34,930 nt of DNA from an uncultured Cryomorphaceae bacterium (GCA_937129395.1 CAKZNE010000222.1:1-34930); one strand, 5' to 3'. Shown: positions 8,443 through 17,811, counted from the stretch's first letter. The notes: a model not told the origin generated them from the sequence alone. Numbers and translations are program-made.

Positions 8443-10872
8443 TTAGCGTAATTCTGCCTTTATCTGGTGCTCCAAAGAGGAGATTATTTTCCCCATCATT
8501 TTATCTACATCCTTGTCGTTTAAAGTTTTGCTATCATCTCTAAACTTAAAACTTACTGCATAAGATTTTTTCCCTTTTGCAAGGTTCTTCCCTTCATAAA
8601 CATCAAACAAATTGATGTCTCTCAGCAGCTTTCGTTCTGCTCTAGAAGCAATTTCTTTAATCTCCGAATAATTTATTTTTTCATCCACCAAAAGAGCTAA
8701 ATCTCTTCGTACTTCTGGGAATTTTGGGATATCCTTATATTGTACTTTTACCTTTTTAGCTTTGGAGGAAATGTATTTCCAATCAAAATCTGCATAGTAA
8801 ACATCTTGTTTAATGTCCATTTTTTCCAATAAGGATTTTGACACTTTTCCTAAGCTTACAATTGTTTTATTATTTAGAACAAAATCCAACCCGTTGCTAA
8901 GAAAAGAATGATTTTCCTGTTCCTTTTCGCTGATATTGTTAAAGCCTAAACTTTTAATAATATGATTTACCTCTGCCTTTATACTGTAAAAGTTAGATAG
9001 AGATTTAATGTCATTATTCCAACTTTCTGGCTTTTCAAGACCTGCAATCCAAATTCCTAATCTGGAGCTTTCTGAGAAATCTTCACCATTTTTAGTATAG
9101 GTTTTTCCAAACTCATACATTTTAATATTAGAGCGTTGGCGATTCATATTATAGGTCATCACTTCCAATCCGCCAAAAAGTAAATCCTGACGCATTACCT
9201 CCAAATCCTTGCTCAATGGATTCAGCATTTTTATGGAATTCTCATCCTTATAGCCGTTCCCATCGAAATATTTTGGTTTTGTGAGGGAGTTGTTCATGAT
9301 TTCAGCATAGCCCCTACCACTCAATACTGTGCTTATTTTCTCACGATAGGAGGCTTCGCTTTTCGAGTCCGTTTGTGCAACCGAAATATGCATTTTACTT
9401 CCAAATTCAATGGCGTTAAAACCATAAATCCGAAGAACTTCCTCTATTAAATCTGCCTCCCTAGTTACGTCCGCTCTATAAGTTGGAACGGAAACCAATA
9501 AATGGCGATCCGATTTTGAAACCAATTTAATATCTAAACTTTCCAAAATGCTAATCACCCTTTTTTCTTCAATCTCTTGTCCAATCAACTTGGTCATCCG
9601 ATCCAAGCTTAATTGTACTTCTAATGGTTCAATAATATTGGGGTAAACATCCAAAATATCCATTGACACTTCACCACCAGCCAACTCCTGAATTAACAAG
9701 GCGGCTCTTTTTATAGCATAAATACCCATGTTCGGATCAACCCCTCTTTCATATCTAAAGGAAGAGTCGGTATTTAAACCGTGACGTTTTGCCGTTTTAC
9801 GAACACTAACTGGATTGAAATAAGCACTTTCTAAAAATAAATTTGTGGTTTCATTGCTAACGCCTGAGTTGAGTCCGCCCATAGTACCTGCGATCACAAG
9901 TCCATTTTTGGCATCACAAATCATTAGGTCATTTTCGTCCAATTCTCTTTCCTTATCATCTAGAGTGGTGAATTTTGTACCTGACTTTAATTTTTTTACA
10001 ATAATCGATTTCCCTTCAATTTTATCAGCATCAAAAGCGTGCAAGGGGTGACCTGTTTCGTGTAAAACATAGTTGGTTATATCCACCACATTATTGATAG
10101 GTCCTAAGCCGATTGCTTTTAGCCTGTTTTGCAGCCACTCTGGTGATGGCGCTACCTTTACGCCACTAATTGAAACTCCGGTATATCTCGGACAAGCTTC
10201 CTCATCTTCCACTTCTATGCTGATTGCGAGGTCCTGATTACTAACTTTAAAGGCCTGAATTGAAGCTAATTCCAATCCTACTTTTTCTTCCCCTAATCGC
10301 AATAAAGCTGCCCTTAAATCTCTAGCTACACCATAATGACACATGGCGTCCGTTCTATTCGGTGTAAGTCCAATTTCAAAAACAAAATCCGATTCTACTT
10401 TAAAATACTCCGCCGCTGGCATACCAACTTTTGCTTCGTTTTCTAATACCAAAATTCCATCATGGGATTGTCCAAGATTTAGTTCATCCTCGGCACAAAT
10501 CATCCCTTGACTAAGTTCGCCTCTAATTTTACTTTTCTTGATTTCGAATTGGTCCTCATCACCATAAATGATGGTGCCAACAGTAGCCACCAAAACTTTT
10601 TGTCCTTTTGCCACATTTGGTGCCCCGCAAACAATAGATAAAAGCTCTTCTGCTCCTACATCAACTGTAGTTTTCTTCAATCGGTCTGCATTTGGGTGTT
10701 GCTCACAGCTCATTACTTCGCCAACAAGCACACCCTTCAAGCCACCTTTAATAGATTCTACTTCTTGTAGCCCTTCAACTTCAAGTCCTGTATCCGTTAA
10801 TATTGTTGACACTTTTTCTACGTCAAGGTCAATATCTATATATTCCTTAAGCCACTTATAAGAAATTTTCAT
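8443..10872 (-). CDS. pheT: Phenylalanyl-tRNA synthetase beta subunit
   Basis: Large subunit of the alpha2-beta2 enzyme that charges tRNA-Phe. The 809 residues carry the standard domains: an EMAP-type tRNA-binding domain (about 40-155, with VCGAPNVAKGQ at 81-91), the B3/B4 editing region (about 200-390, with VVDITNYVLHETGHPLHAFD), the B5 domain (about 405-475), a catalytic-like core, and the ferredoxin-fold anticodon-binding domain at the C-terminus. Length is normal. The alpha-subunit gene pheS is not beside it: upstream is the divergent YggS gene. Downstream lies the HDAC-like gene. Confidence 0.97.
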   Translation of the reverse strand: MKISYKWLKEYIDIDLDVEKVSTILTDTGLEVEGLQEVESIKGGLKGVLVGEVMSCEQHPNADRLKKTTVDVGAEELLSIVCGAPNVAKGQKVLVATVGTIIYGDEDQFEIKKSKIRGELSQGMICAEDELNLGQSHDGILVLENEAKVGMPAAEYFKVESDFVFEIGLTPNRTDAMCHYGVARDLRAALLRLGEEKVGLELASIQAFKVSNQDLAISIEVEDEEACPRYTGVSISGVKVAPSPEWLQNRLKAIGLGPINNVVDITNYVLHETGHPLHAFDADKIEGKSIIVKKLKSGTKFTTLDDKERELDENDLMICDAKNGLVIAGTMGGLNSGVSNETTNLFLESAYFNPVSVRKTAKRHGLNTDSSFRYERGVDPNMGIYAIKRAALLIQELAGGEVSMDILDVYPNIIEPLEVQLSLDRMTKLIGQEIEEKRVISILESLDIKLVSKSDRHLLVSVPTYRADVTREADLIEEVLRIYGFNAIEFGSKMHISVAQTDSKSEASYREKISTVLSGRGYAEIMNNSLTKPKYFDGNGYKDENSIKMLNPLSKDLEVMRQDLLFGGLEVMTYNMNRQRSNIKMYEFGKTYTKNGEDFSESSRLGIWIAGLEKPESWNNDIKSLSNFYSIKAEVNHIIKSLGFNNISEKEQENHSFLSNGLDFVLNNKTIVSLGKVSKSLLEKMDIKQDVYYADFDWKYISSKAKKVKVQYKDIPKFPEVRRDLALLVDEKINYSEIKEIASRAERKLLRDINLFDVYEGKNLAKGKKSYAVSFKFRDDSKTLNDKDVDKMMGKIISSLEHQIKAELR

Positions 10873-10892
10873 TTCAATAAAATTTTGGGTAG

Positions 10893-10900
10893 CAAATGTA
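10893..10900 (-). promoter_or_regulatory. Promoter -7 element for pheT
   Basis: The minus strand reads TACATTTG, a perfect TAnnTTTG, which places transcription start about 17 bases before the pheT ATG. No -33 TTG is visible at 19-21 bases. Confidence 0.5.
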
Positions 10901-11002
10901 TTATTTATAATAATTGTGCTTGGATTAAATCGATGATAATCCTGAAATTAAATGAGCTTCGACCAAGCTTAAAGAAAATATTCATTTTCTCATTATGAAT
11001 TT

Positions 11003-11010
11003 TAATTTTG
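11003..11010 (+). promoter_or_regulatory. Promoter -7 element for the YggS-family gene
   Basis: TAATTTTG matches TAnnTTTG and lies 22 bases before the ATG at 11033. It is back to back with the pheT promoter. Confidence 0.5.
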
Positions 11011-11032
11011 CCAATCCTTAAATTGTGTCGAA

Positions 11033-11704
11033 ATGATCCAAAATGAAATTGCCGAAAATTTAATTAGAATTAAAAATTCCCTTCCTGATGGGGTTGAGCT
11101 AATTGCCGTTTCTAAGACTAAGCCTGTTGAGGATATTCGAGTGGCTTATAATGCTGGGCAAAGAGATTTTGGTGAAAACAGGATTCAGGAAATGGCTGAA
11201 AAGTTTGAGGTCTTACCGAATGACATTCGTTGGCATATGATTGGTCATGTGCAGGGGAATAAAATGAAATATATGGCTCCATTTGTATATATGGTGCATG
11301 GAATGGATAAGGAGAAAAGATTTAAGGAGCTAAATAAGGAGGCGCAAAAAAATAATAGAGTAATCAATTGTTTGGTACAGATCCATATTGCTAAGGAGGA
11401 AAGTAAATTTGGCTTTAGTTTTGACGAAGCAAATGCGTTTTTGGCCAAGGATCTAAAGGAAATTTATCCAAATCTAAACGTTTGTGGATTAATGGGAATG
11501 GCAACCAATACCTCAGATTCCGAGCAGGTGAAAAGGGAATTTGGTGCTTTAAATGATTTCTTCTTGATGAGCAAAAAAAAATCGCCCTCAATCCATTTTA
11601 ACATTCTTTCAATGGGGATGAGTGGCGATTATCCATTAGCAATAGAGCAGGGGTCTAATAGGGTTAGGATAGGTTCCTCAATATTTGGAACAAGAAATCA
11701 ATAA
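11033..11704 (+). CDS. YggS/PROSC-family PLP homeostasis protein
   Basis: A 223-residue single-domain fold-type III PLP protein, which binds PLP and helps control the cell's B6 pool without known catalytic activity. K28 in LIAVSKTKP is the PLP lysine; FGENRIQE, WHMIGHVQGNK (where most homologues have HFIGxLQxNK), GLMGMA and LSMGMSGDYPLAI are the family blocks. Length is normal. Its stop overlaps the stop of the convergent gene (11698) by seven bases, leaving no room for a separate terminator. Confidence 0.93.
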   Translation: MIQNEIAENLIRIKNSLPDGVELIAVSKTKPVEDIRVAYNAGQRDFGENRIQEMAEKFEVLPNDIRWHMIGHVQGNKMKYMAPFVYMVHGMDKEKRFKELNKEAQKNNRVINCLVQIHIAKEESKFGFSFDEANAFLAKDLKEIYPNLNVCGLMGMATNTSDSEQVKREFGALNDFFLMSKKKSPSIHFNILSMGMSGDYPLAIEQGSNRVRIGSSIFGTRNQ

Positions 11705-12405
11705 TAATCGTATTCCGTTCTTCCGATGTTTATCGCAAGCCTCAATCCAAATACAGGTCTAATGCCTTGGTAAGAAGGAACGAAAAAATCATCTGATTTA
11801 AAAGCCGATTCATTGAGTTGTTGGTAATAGGCTAAACCAGCAAAAATGTCGGTGGAAAGCCTGCCATGGTATAATTCAATTCCAAAAATTCCTTCATATC
11901 CGAGTCTGTAACTGTTTTCAGAAAAATTCCTTTTTTCATAATTTAAAAAGGTGTTTCCATCCAATTGGGTTTCAAACCAATCTTCTCTTGCATATCCATG
12001 TTTGGTATAATCGCCTCGAATCCCATGTTTGAAGTAAATGAAATTATCAACATAACTTCTGTTGAGATAGATTTTTTGGTAGACAGAAATGTCATATCCA
12101 GTATAGCTTCTTTCCATCAGTAAGTCCCCATCAACTTCCACATCAGCGGCTATTAAGTGACCTTCAATTCGGCTGATGCCAAAACCCACAATTCGATTGT
12201 TAAAATAGCGGTGATTCACATCAAATGACATCTGTAGTAACACCAAATTGGAAAAGGTCATTCCGATTTGCCAATCGTGTTTAGGGTAAACGGGACGATC
12301 TATTTCTTCTTGAGTTTTTTGATCCGTTTCAGCCTCACCCATCGTTTGGGCAAACATGCTTATTGAAAAGAACAAAATCAATGTTAGTAAGCTAAGCTTT
12401 TTCAT
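11698..12405 (-). CDS. Secreted, probable outer-membrane beta-barrel protein of unknown function
   Basis: The 235-residue product has a signal peptide (MKKLSLLTLILFFSISMFAQ, cleavage near residue 20). The mature part has alternating polar and aromatic strands ending RPVFGLRLAINIGRTEYDYY, the pattern of a small outer-membrane barrel. I recognise no specific family. It begins 10 bases after the second LVIVD lipoprotein, so it is the last gene of a three-gene minus-strand operon (13662 to 11698). All three products are envelope proteins, which suggests a shared envelope role; function unknown. Confidence 0.8.
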   Translation of the reverse strand: MKKLSLLTLILFFSISMFAQTMGEAETDQKTQEEIDRPVYPKHDWQIGMTFSNLVLLQMSFDVNHRYFNNRIVGFGISRIEGHLIAADVEVDGDLLMERSYTGYDISVYQKIYLNRSYVDNFIYFKHGIRGDYTKHGYAREDWFETQLDGNTFLNYEKRNFSENSYRLGYEGIFGIELYHGRLSTDIFAGLAYYQQLNESAFKSDDFFVPSYQGIRPVFGLRLAINIGRTEYDYY

Positions 12406-12415
12406 TTTTTCATTT

Positions 12416-13156
12416 TTAAATTTCGCTTAATAATGTCAATTGCCCATTTTTAAACCGGTATTGTTTTATTCCCTCAGAGGAAGTTATGATCATTAAATCA
12501 CCATTTGGAATAATATCAACCGCAGGAATATCTTCAATAGCATTTAAAAGTTTCAACTTGGTAGGATCTGAAACATCAAAAACCTTCACACCATTATCGC
12601 AAATTAATAGTGTATCCCCATAAAGACCTAAGCCTAGGGGCTTGATTAGTGGAAAGGAATTTACTATAAAAGGTTGGTTTAATTGCTCAATATTTACAAT
12701 ATCCAACTGGTTGATATTTCGCCCACAAAAGATATTACCAGGATCTGAGTGCAAAGTGACATAAGCAAATTTGTTATTGGCAACCACTGGGTCGCAACTA
12801 ACAATATGACTATAGGTGCTAATCAAATTTACATTTGGCGGATTGGCGATATCATAAATATGCATTCCACTTGTAGTTCCAATAAAAAGGGTTGCAGAAT
12901 CTCTAGCGAAAATGGTTTCTACATCTACATTAAGGTCTTTATTACTCAGGTAAACGGGATCCGCGGGGTTGGATAAATTAAACAATTTAAGATTTTGCTG
13001 ATCTACTATATATAGGTAGTCTTTAACAACAACAAAACGAGCTAAGCTCCCACCTTGTCCTGTTAATGTTCCATCTGTAGAGGAAAAACCTGCTTCGGAT
13101 TCGCAAGAATTAAAGATTAAAACGAGTGCGATAAAAGGAATGATTAGCTTTTTCAT
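12416..13156 (-). CDS. LVIVD-repeat-type lipoprotein
   Basis: The start is set at 13156: the product then opens MKKLIIPFIALVLIFNSC, a lipoprotein signal with C18 as acylation site. A frame from 13168 would put four residues (MDPK) in front. The body shows repeated units of the form (Y/L)-(I/V)-x-D followed by LKVFDLSNPADP-type turns (for example LYIVDQQNLKLFNLSNPADP, then MHIYDIANPPN, then VKVFDVSDPTK). This is the LVIVD repeat, which builds a beta-propeller-like surface protein. The start overlaps the upstream lipoprotein stop by four bases (ATGA). Function unknown. Confidence 0.85.
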   Translation of the reverse strand: MKKLIIPFIALVLIFNSCESEAGFSSTDGTLTGQGGSLARFVVVKDYLYIVDQQNLKLFNLSNPADPVYLSNKDLNVDVETIFARDSATLFIGTTSGMHIYDIANPPNVNLISTYSHIVSCDPVVANNKFAYVTLHSDPGNIFCGRNINQLDIVNIEQLNQPFIVNSFPLIKPLGLGLYGDTLLICDNGVKVFDVSDPTKLKLLNAIEDIPAVDIIPNGDLMIITSSEGIKQYRFKNGQLTLLSEI

Positions 13157-13662
13157 TTTAGGATCCATTTTACAATTACTGTATTTTCAGGTCTATTTTC
13201 GGCAGTGTATTCAGAAGGAATTCCAAAAACATCTGGCGGTCGTAATTCTGGAAAAACATTTTCGTTTCTATCCAAAAATTCAATGGAATTTCCATTTGCA
13301 ACTCTAAAAGTTACCAGGTCTCGAGTATTGTCGGCATAGAAAATATCCTCTCTAATTGATATATCTATATTTCCAGGAATGGTAATGAATCCTTTGGCCA
13401 CAGGATTGGAAGGATCACTATTGTCGTAAACATGAATGCCTTCAAATTTTTCATTAATAAAAAGCAGGTCACCTTTTATGTATATTTTCCCTGTTGTACC
13501 CAAAATTTTTGGTTCTACCCATTTTATGGAACTCTCCAACGCGGTTCGAGTCATGAGAACAGGTTGGTACTCAGAATAGTAACCAGTTTCGTAGGGCTCC
13601 ACATAGCAAGAGCTAATGAGTAAAGGGATGGTAGCTCCCAATAGCCAGATTATTTTTTTCAT
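13153..13662 (-). CDS. Short LVIVD-type lipoprotein, first gene of the envelope operon
   Basis: The 169-residue product has a lipoprotein signal with C19 in LLISSC. The mature region has GKIYIKGDLLFINEKFEGIHVYDNSDPSNP, one or two LVIVD-like blades, then FPELRPPDVFG and a terminal NTVIVKWI. From memory, related flavobacterial lipoproteins have this N-terminal part followed by further LVIVD blades; here the remaining blades are encoded by the next gene, overlapping by four bases and carrying its own lipobox. The two products may pair. Function unknown. Confidence 0.8.
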   Translation of the reverse strand: MKKIIWLLGATIPLLISSCYVEPYETGYYSEYQPVLMTRTALESSIKWVEPKILGTTGKIYIKGDLLFINEKFEGIHVYDNSDPSNPVAKGFITIPGNIDISIREDIFYADNTRDLVTFRVANGNSIEFLDRNENVFPELRPPDVFGIPSEYTAENRPENTVIVKWILK

Positions 13663-13900
13663 AGTAGTAGGTTTGTGATCTTAGTCACGTAATAAATTAT
13701 AAAAAGGTTAGGTTTTGGCATTTTATTGAGCTCTATTTTAATAGAAATCAAATTCAAATAAGGGTTTTTAAGCTATGTGAATATAGTATTTCTAAAATTA
13801 AAATTCAAGGTTTTAAAATATTTGAAATCAACAAATTGAAGCTTTTTAAAATCGAATAATAATTGATTTTGGAAATGTCATTAACCGCTAAAATTGTACT

Positions 13901-13908
13901 TATATTTG
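13901..13908 (+). promoter_or_regulatory. Promoter -7 element immediately before the exonuclease start codon
   Basis: TATATTTG is a perfect TAnnTTTG with only four bases between it and the GTG start at 13913. Transcription would start at or within a base or two of the start codon, implying a leaderless mRNA. No TTTG is seen 19-21 bases upstream (the nearest is 29 bases away). Confidence 0.5.
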
Positions 13909-13912
13909 CCAC

Positions 13913-15178
13913 GTGTATTGCGTATTAGATATAGAATCAACAGGTGGACCTTTTGGGAAGGAATCCATTATGGAAATCGCCCTTTTTCGTTTTGATGGTG
14001 TGGAAATAGTGGATCAATTAATTAGTTTGGTTCATCCGGATCGGGAGATTCAAAAATATGTTTCCAAAATTACAGGGATTACATCCAAAATGCTGGTAAG
14101 AGCTCCTCGTTTCCATGAAATTGCCAAGCGTATTCTAGAATTAACGGAAGGGGCTGTTTTAGTTGGCCACAATGCTGAATTTGATTACCGGATGCTGAGG
14201 CAAGAGTTTGGAAGATTAGGATATCCTCTTGAATTGCAAACTCTTGATACTATTCCCCTTGCCGAAAAACTTATTCCTGGATTAACTTCCTACGGGCTGG
14301 ATAGAGTTTGTGACGAATTGGGAATTTATCGTGGTCAAAAACACAGGGCGGAAGGAGACGCAAGAGCCACCTTGGATTTGTTGATAATGCTGCTTGAAAA
14401 GGACCAGAGGAAAGATATTAGCATTCTAAACCAAAGCATCCAGAATAACGATCCTATCCAGGATAAAATCCAAGATTTAAAAAGGTCGGTTAAGGCAAAT
14501 CGCGGTATCTATTACCTTCACAATAAAAAAGGTCAGTTACTGTATTTGTCTACATCAGAAAATATAAAGAGCTCTCTTAACAAACTTTTCATTGCTGAAA
14601 ATGACATATCTAAAAAATTAGTTGAAGAGGTTTATTCTGTTGAAGCTGTTTCCACAGGAAATTGGTTGGTTGGTCAGATAAAAAAACTTGAGGAGGCTAA
14701 AAAAGCGAAACCGAAATTCAATGAGATCACGAAACCAAAATTTGGGTTTGCTCTTGTAGAAGATGATTCCCCAAACGATAAACTATTAAGAGTTACCCCA
14801 TTAGAAAAAACGATTTCTGTGGAACCCTTGGTTAAAATTTCATCCCTAAAAGAAGGTTATCGTGCAATTCGGATGATGAGAAGGTCTTTAAATCAAGAGC
14901 AAAAAGAAGAGCTTTTAAAATTATTGAAAAAATTTCCAGACCAAGCTATATTTAGTGGAAAAGGAAGATCAAATGCCGAAAAATGTGCCTTTATTGTTGA
15001 AGGTCAAAAACTAATAGCCTATTATTATTTTAGGCTTAATGAGGAAATTGGAGATCCAAAACGACTTTCCAAAAGCAGGGTACCCATCGATGATTCGGAT
15101 ATTTTAACTCATTTATTAAAAATAGGCATTGTTAGTGGAGAATATAAATTGGTTCAAAAACACGGAATAGTAGTCTAG
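13913..15178 (+). CDS. DnaQ-like 3'-5' exonuclease fused to a degenerate GIY-YIG domain
   Basis: The GTG start gives MYCVLDIESTGG, the normal start of this family. Residues 1-165 are a DEDDh exonuclease with every catalytic residue: D6 and E8 (LDIEST), D91 (GHNAEFDYRML), H144 and D149 (HRAEGDARAT). Residues about 195-265 occupy the place of a GIY-YIG (UvrC/Cho-type) nuclease domain, but only GIY (198-200) survives; YIG is YLS (211-213) and the catalytic Arg is not recognisable. The C-terminal 150 residues are a further domain usual for this Bacteroidota protein. The exonuclease should be active and the second nuclease not. Its stop overlaps the convergent barrel gene by four bases. A DNA repair or proofreading role is inferred. 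Confidence 0.87.
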   Translation: MYCVLDIESTGGPFGKESIMEIALFRFDGVEIVDQLISLVHPDREIQKYVSKITGITSKMLVRAPRFHEIAKRILELTEGAVLVGHNAEFDYRMLRQEFGRLGYPLELQTLDTIPLAEKLIPGLTSYGLDRVCDELGIYRGQKHRAEGDARATLDLLIMLLEKDQRKDISILNQSIQNNDPIQDKIQDLKRSVKANRGIYYLHNKKGQLLYLSTSENIKSSLNKLFIAENDISKKLVEEVYSVEAVSTGNWLVGQIKKLEEAKKAKPKFNEITKPKFGFALVEDDSPNDKLLRVTPLEKTISVEPLVKISSLKEGYRAIRMMRRSLNQEQKEELLKLLKKFPDQAIFSGKGRSNAEKCAFIVEGQKLIAYYYFRLNEEIGDPKRLSKSRVPIDDSDILTHLLKIGIVSGEYKLVQKHGIVV

Positions 15179-15792
15179 AATAATTTAAAGCCAATTCCAA
15201 CTAAAATTTGACTTGCTCTAGCATCAGTTGCATAATCTTCTCCTTCAATTTGTATACTATCGGCCATTTTGCTAAAAGCTCCTTCATACCGGATATCAAT
15301 ACAAATATTTTTCACGTCTAAACCAATCCCAGCTTGGTAGCCCCAAGTAGCGTCTTTTACGCCTTTCTGAAAAGCTTCGTTTGGTTCGCTTATAGTGAAG
15401 CTCATAACTGGACCGGCATTTAATCGCAGGGGTCCCAGTTTTTTTCCTAATAAAATGGGAATATCAAAACGGTTAAATTCAAAATCGAAGGTTTTTACTT
15501 CATTGGATATACTTGTGCTGCTTATCTCATAATTAATATAAGTGTACAAAAGTTCTGTACGAATATGAAACAATGGAAGGTTGATATTGGCATATAATCC
15601 ACCGTGAAAACCGATTTTTTGATCGCCAGTATTTAGATTGTCAATAGTTTGCTGACCTTCAAATTCTTTAATCTCCAATTCTTGAAGGTTAATCCCAGCC
15701 TTAATTCCCAAATTTATTAATTGAGCTTTTGCCGGGTTGAATAATGAAAAAAGGACTAGTAAAAAGGCGCTGTATTTTAAGTTGCGGTTCAT
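15175..15792 (-). CDS. Outer-membrane beta-barrel protein (PorT-like barrel fold)
   Basis: The 205-residue product has a signal peptide ending PAKAQ and a repeated barrel pattern ([84 protein letters not shown], and a terminal [10 protein letters not shown] ending in Phe). This is the general Bacteroidota 'outer membrane beta-barrel' family; individual functions are unknown. Its ATG overlaps the purC stop by four bases (ATGA), so an envelope protein is translated together with a purine enzyme. It is the last gene of phoH-purC-barrel. Confidence 0.83.
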   Translation of the reverse strand: MNRNLKYSAFLLVLFSLFNPAKAQLINLGIKAGINLQELEIKEFEGQQTIDNLNTGDQKIGFHGGLYANINLPLFHIRTELLYTYINYEISSTSISNEVKTFDFEFNRFDIPILLGKKLGPLRLNAGPVMSFTISEPNEAFQKGVKDATWGYQAGIGLDVKNICIDIRYEGAFSKMADSIQIEGEDYATDARASQILVGIGFKLF

Positions 15793-16754
15793 TTGATCAA
15801 TTCTTTAATGGCTTTTTCGGTATTTTTAAAAATACGGGCTTCTAGATCAATATTTTCATCATCTGTCTGAAATTTTTCACCAGTGATACTTTCATAAAGT
15901 TCAATATATCTTTCGCTTACACTTTTGATGAAATCATCCGACATGTCAGGTATTTGCTGCCCTTCCTTCCCTTGGAATCCATTTTCAATTAACCATTGTC
16001 TCACAAATTCTTTTGACAATTGCTTTTGTGGAAGATTCGATTCTAAATTTCTGGAATAATCAGCCAAATAAAAATAGCGACTGCTATCGGGGGTGTGAAT
16101 TTCGTCTATAAGGATAATTCTTCCTTCAGAATCCTTTCCAAATTCATATTTGGTGTCCACTAAAATCAATCCTTGCTTATTGGCAAATTCCTGACCTCTA
16201 GCAAAAAGATTTCTCGTTATTTCCTCTAGCTGTAAATAATCCTCCTCACTTACAATTCCTTGATTTAATATTTCTTCTCGAGAAATATCTTCATCATGAT
16301 TTCCCATTTCTGCCTTTGTAGTTGGGGTAAGAATTGGTTTTGAAAAAGCTTCATTTTCCTTCATCCCGTCTGGCATTTCCACTCCACAAATCATTCTTTT
16401 TCCAGAATTATATTCTCTCCATGCATGGCCGGTAAGAAAACCTCGAATCACCATTTCTACCATAAAAGGATCTGCCTTTTTGCCAATTGTCACCATAGGG
16501 TCAGGACAGTTTATTTTCCAATTTGGGATGATGTCGCTAGTTAAATCCAAAAATTTATTGGCGATCTGGTTTAAAACCTGACCTTTATATGGAATGCCTT
16601 CCGGTAATACCACGTCAAAAGCAGAAATTCTATCGCTGGCTACCATCACCAGCAAATCTTCATTAATACTATAAACATCTCGAACCTTGCCTTTGTAAAA
16701 TTTACTTTGTCCAGTCAACTTAAAGTTGGTTTCCCTCAGTGCTTTATTTGTCAT
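15789..16754 (-). CDS. purC: Phosphoribosylaminoimidazole-succinocarboxamide synthase
   Basis: Joins aspartate to CAIR using ATP to form SAICAR in purine synthesis. The 321 residues (the longer form common in Bacteroidota and eukaryotes) show the P-loop-like KGKVRDVY (21-28), SDRISAFD (40-47), VDTKYEFG (199-206) and [12 protein letters not shown] (216-227). The start overlaps the phoH stop by 11 bases and the stop overlaps the barrel gene start by four. No other pur genes are nearby. Confidence 0.96.
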   Translation of the reverse strand: MTNKALRETNFKLTGQSKFYKGKVRDVYSINEDLLVMVASDRISAFDVVLPEGIPYKGQVLNQIANKFLDLTSDIIPNWKINCPDPMVTIGKKADPFMVEMVIRGFLTGHAWREYNSGKRMICGVEMPDGMKENEAFSKPILTPTTKAEMGNHDEDISREEILNQGIVSEEDYLQLEEITRNLFARGQEFANKQGLILVDTKYEFGKDSEGRIILIDEIHTPDSSRYFYLADYSRNLESNLPQKQLSKEFVRQWLIENGFQGKEGQQIPDMSDDFIKSVSERYIELYESITGEKFQTDDENIDLEARIFKNTEKAIKELIK

Positions 16755-17688
16755 CTTCCTTGTCGTAAGCTTTAATAATATTTTTCACCAATCCATGGCG
16801 GATCACATCCCCTTCGTTTAAGTGGATAAAAGAAATTCCTTTGATTTTGCTGAGTATTTTTTGGGCTTCATTTAATCCAGATGCTTGTTTTTTAGGAAGG
16901 TCAATTTGACTAGCATCGCCAGTAACCACAAATTTGGCATCCATTCCCATACGGGTCAGAAACATTTTCATTTGACTACGAGTTGTGTTTTGAGCCTCAT
17001 CTAAAATTACAAATGCGCCGTCCAAGGTTCTTCCCCGCATAAAAGCCAATGGAGCAATTTGTATTACACCAGTTTCCAGGTAATAGGTTAATTTTTCGGC
17101 AGGAATCATATCTCTAAGTGCATCGTAAAGAGGCTGCATATAGGGATCCAATTTTTCTTTTAAATCTCCAGGAAGAAACCCTAAATTTTCACCAGCCTCT
17201 ACAGCAGGTCTGGTAAGAATAATTCTTTTAACTTCTTTATTTTTTAAAGCCTTTACGGCCAAAGCTACTCCAGTATAAGTTTTTCCTGTTCCTGCCGGTC
17301 CAATAGCGAAAAGCATATCGTTGGATTCGATGGCTTTGACCATTTTCCTTTGGTTTACGGTACGAGCTTTTATTGGCTGACCGTTGGATCCGTAAAGGAT
17401 TAGGTTATTGGCATTTTCACTTTCCTTGCTGTCCATTTCCCCTTTTAAAATTCTTTCCAGTTGATTTACTGTCAATGAATTGTATTTGTTTAGATGACGG
17501 ATAATTTCCGCTATCCCATCTTCAAATTGGGCAATATTTTCTTCGGTGCCGTTTATTTTGAGGGAATGCCCTCTGGCTGTAATTTTTAATCCCTTGAAGT
17601 GAGATTTTAGAAGATTTAGATATTTATTGTTACTACCATAAATATCACGCGGATCAGCGTTTTCAATTAGAATGGTTTTTTCTATCAA
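16744..17688 (-). CDS. PhoH-family ATPase
   Basis: A cytoplasmic P-loop ATPase of the PhoH group, linked in other bacteria to RNA metabolism and stress. The 314 residues have an N-terminal KH-like segment (about 1-85), Walker A GPAGTGKT (130-137), Walker [10 protein letters not shown] (226-234), the sensor [10 protein letters not shown] (257-266) and DVIRHGLVK (294-302). The short PhoH form without a PIN domain fits. It is the first gene of the phoH-purC-barrel operon and is transcribed from the symmetric promoter region at 17739-17760. Confidence 0.92.
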   Translation of the reverse strand: MIEKTILIENADPRDIYGSNNKYLNLLKSHFKGLKITARGHSLKINGTEENIAQFEDGIAEIIRHLNKYNSLTVNQLERILKGEMDSKESENANNLILYGSNGQPIKARTVNQRKMVKAIESNDMLFAIGPAGTGKTYTGVALAVKALKNKEVKRIILTRPAVEAGENLGFLPGDLKEKLDPYMQPLYDALRDMIPAEKLTYYLETGVIQIAPLAFMRGRTLDGAFVILDEAQNTTRSQMKMFLTRMGMDAKFVVTGDASQIDLPKKQASGLNEAQKILSKIKGISFIHLNEGDVIRHGLVKNIIKAYDKEDDK

Positions 17689-17738
17689 TGTGGTATTAAT
17701 AACTATTTTAAGTACTGTGTTGCAGCGCTAAATATTGA

Positions 17739-17760
17739 TTACTTTTGGCGTCAAAAGTAA
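17739..17760. promoter_or_regulatory. Symmetric overlapping divergent promoters (phoH operon / SAM-HAT-gld operon)
   Basis: Positions 17740-17759 read TACTTTTGGCGTCAAAAGTA. Each arm is a perfect TAnnTTTG, the left on the plus strand (17740-17747) and the right on the minus strand (17759-17752); one more base on each side also pairs. Each -7 element covers the expected start point of the other transcript, so the two cannot both be occupied by polymerase. The plus transcript leads to the gene at 17812 and the minus one to phoH at 17688. A plus-strand TTG lies 17 bases upstream (17720-17722). Confidence 0.6.
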
Positions 17761-17811
17761 GGATTTTGAATCTCAAATCGTTAGATTTTTTAAATCTTAA
17801 GGATCCTAAGC

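Noticed and set aside
17783-17797. AGATTT-TTT-AAATCT hairpin in the leader of the SAM-HAT homologue
   Set aside because: Six weak A+T-rich pairs and no downstream T-run; common by chance in this composition.
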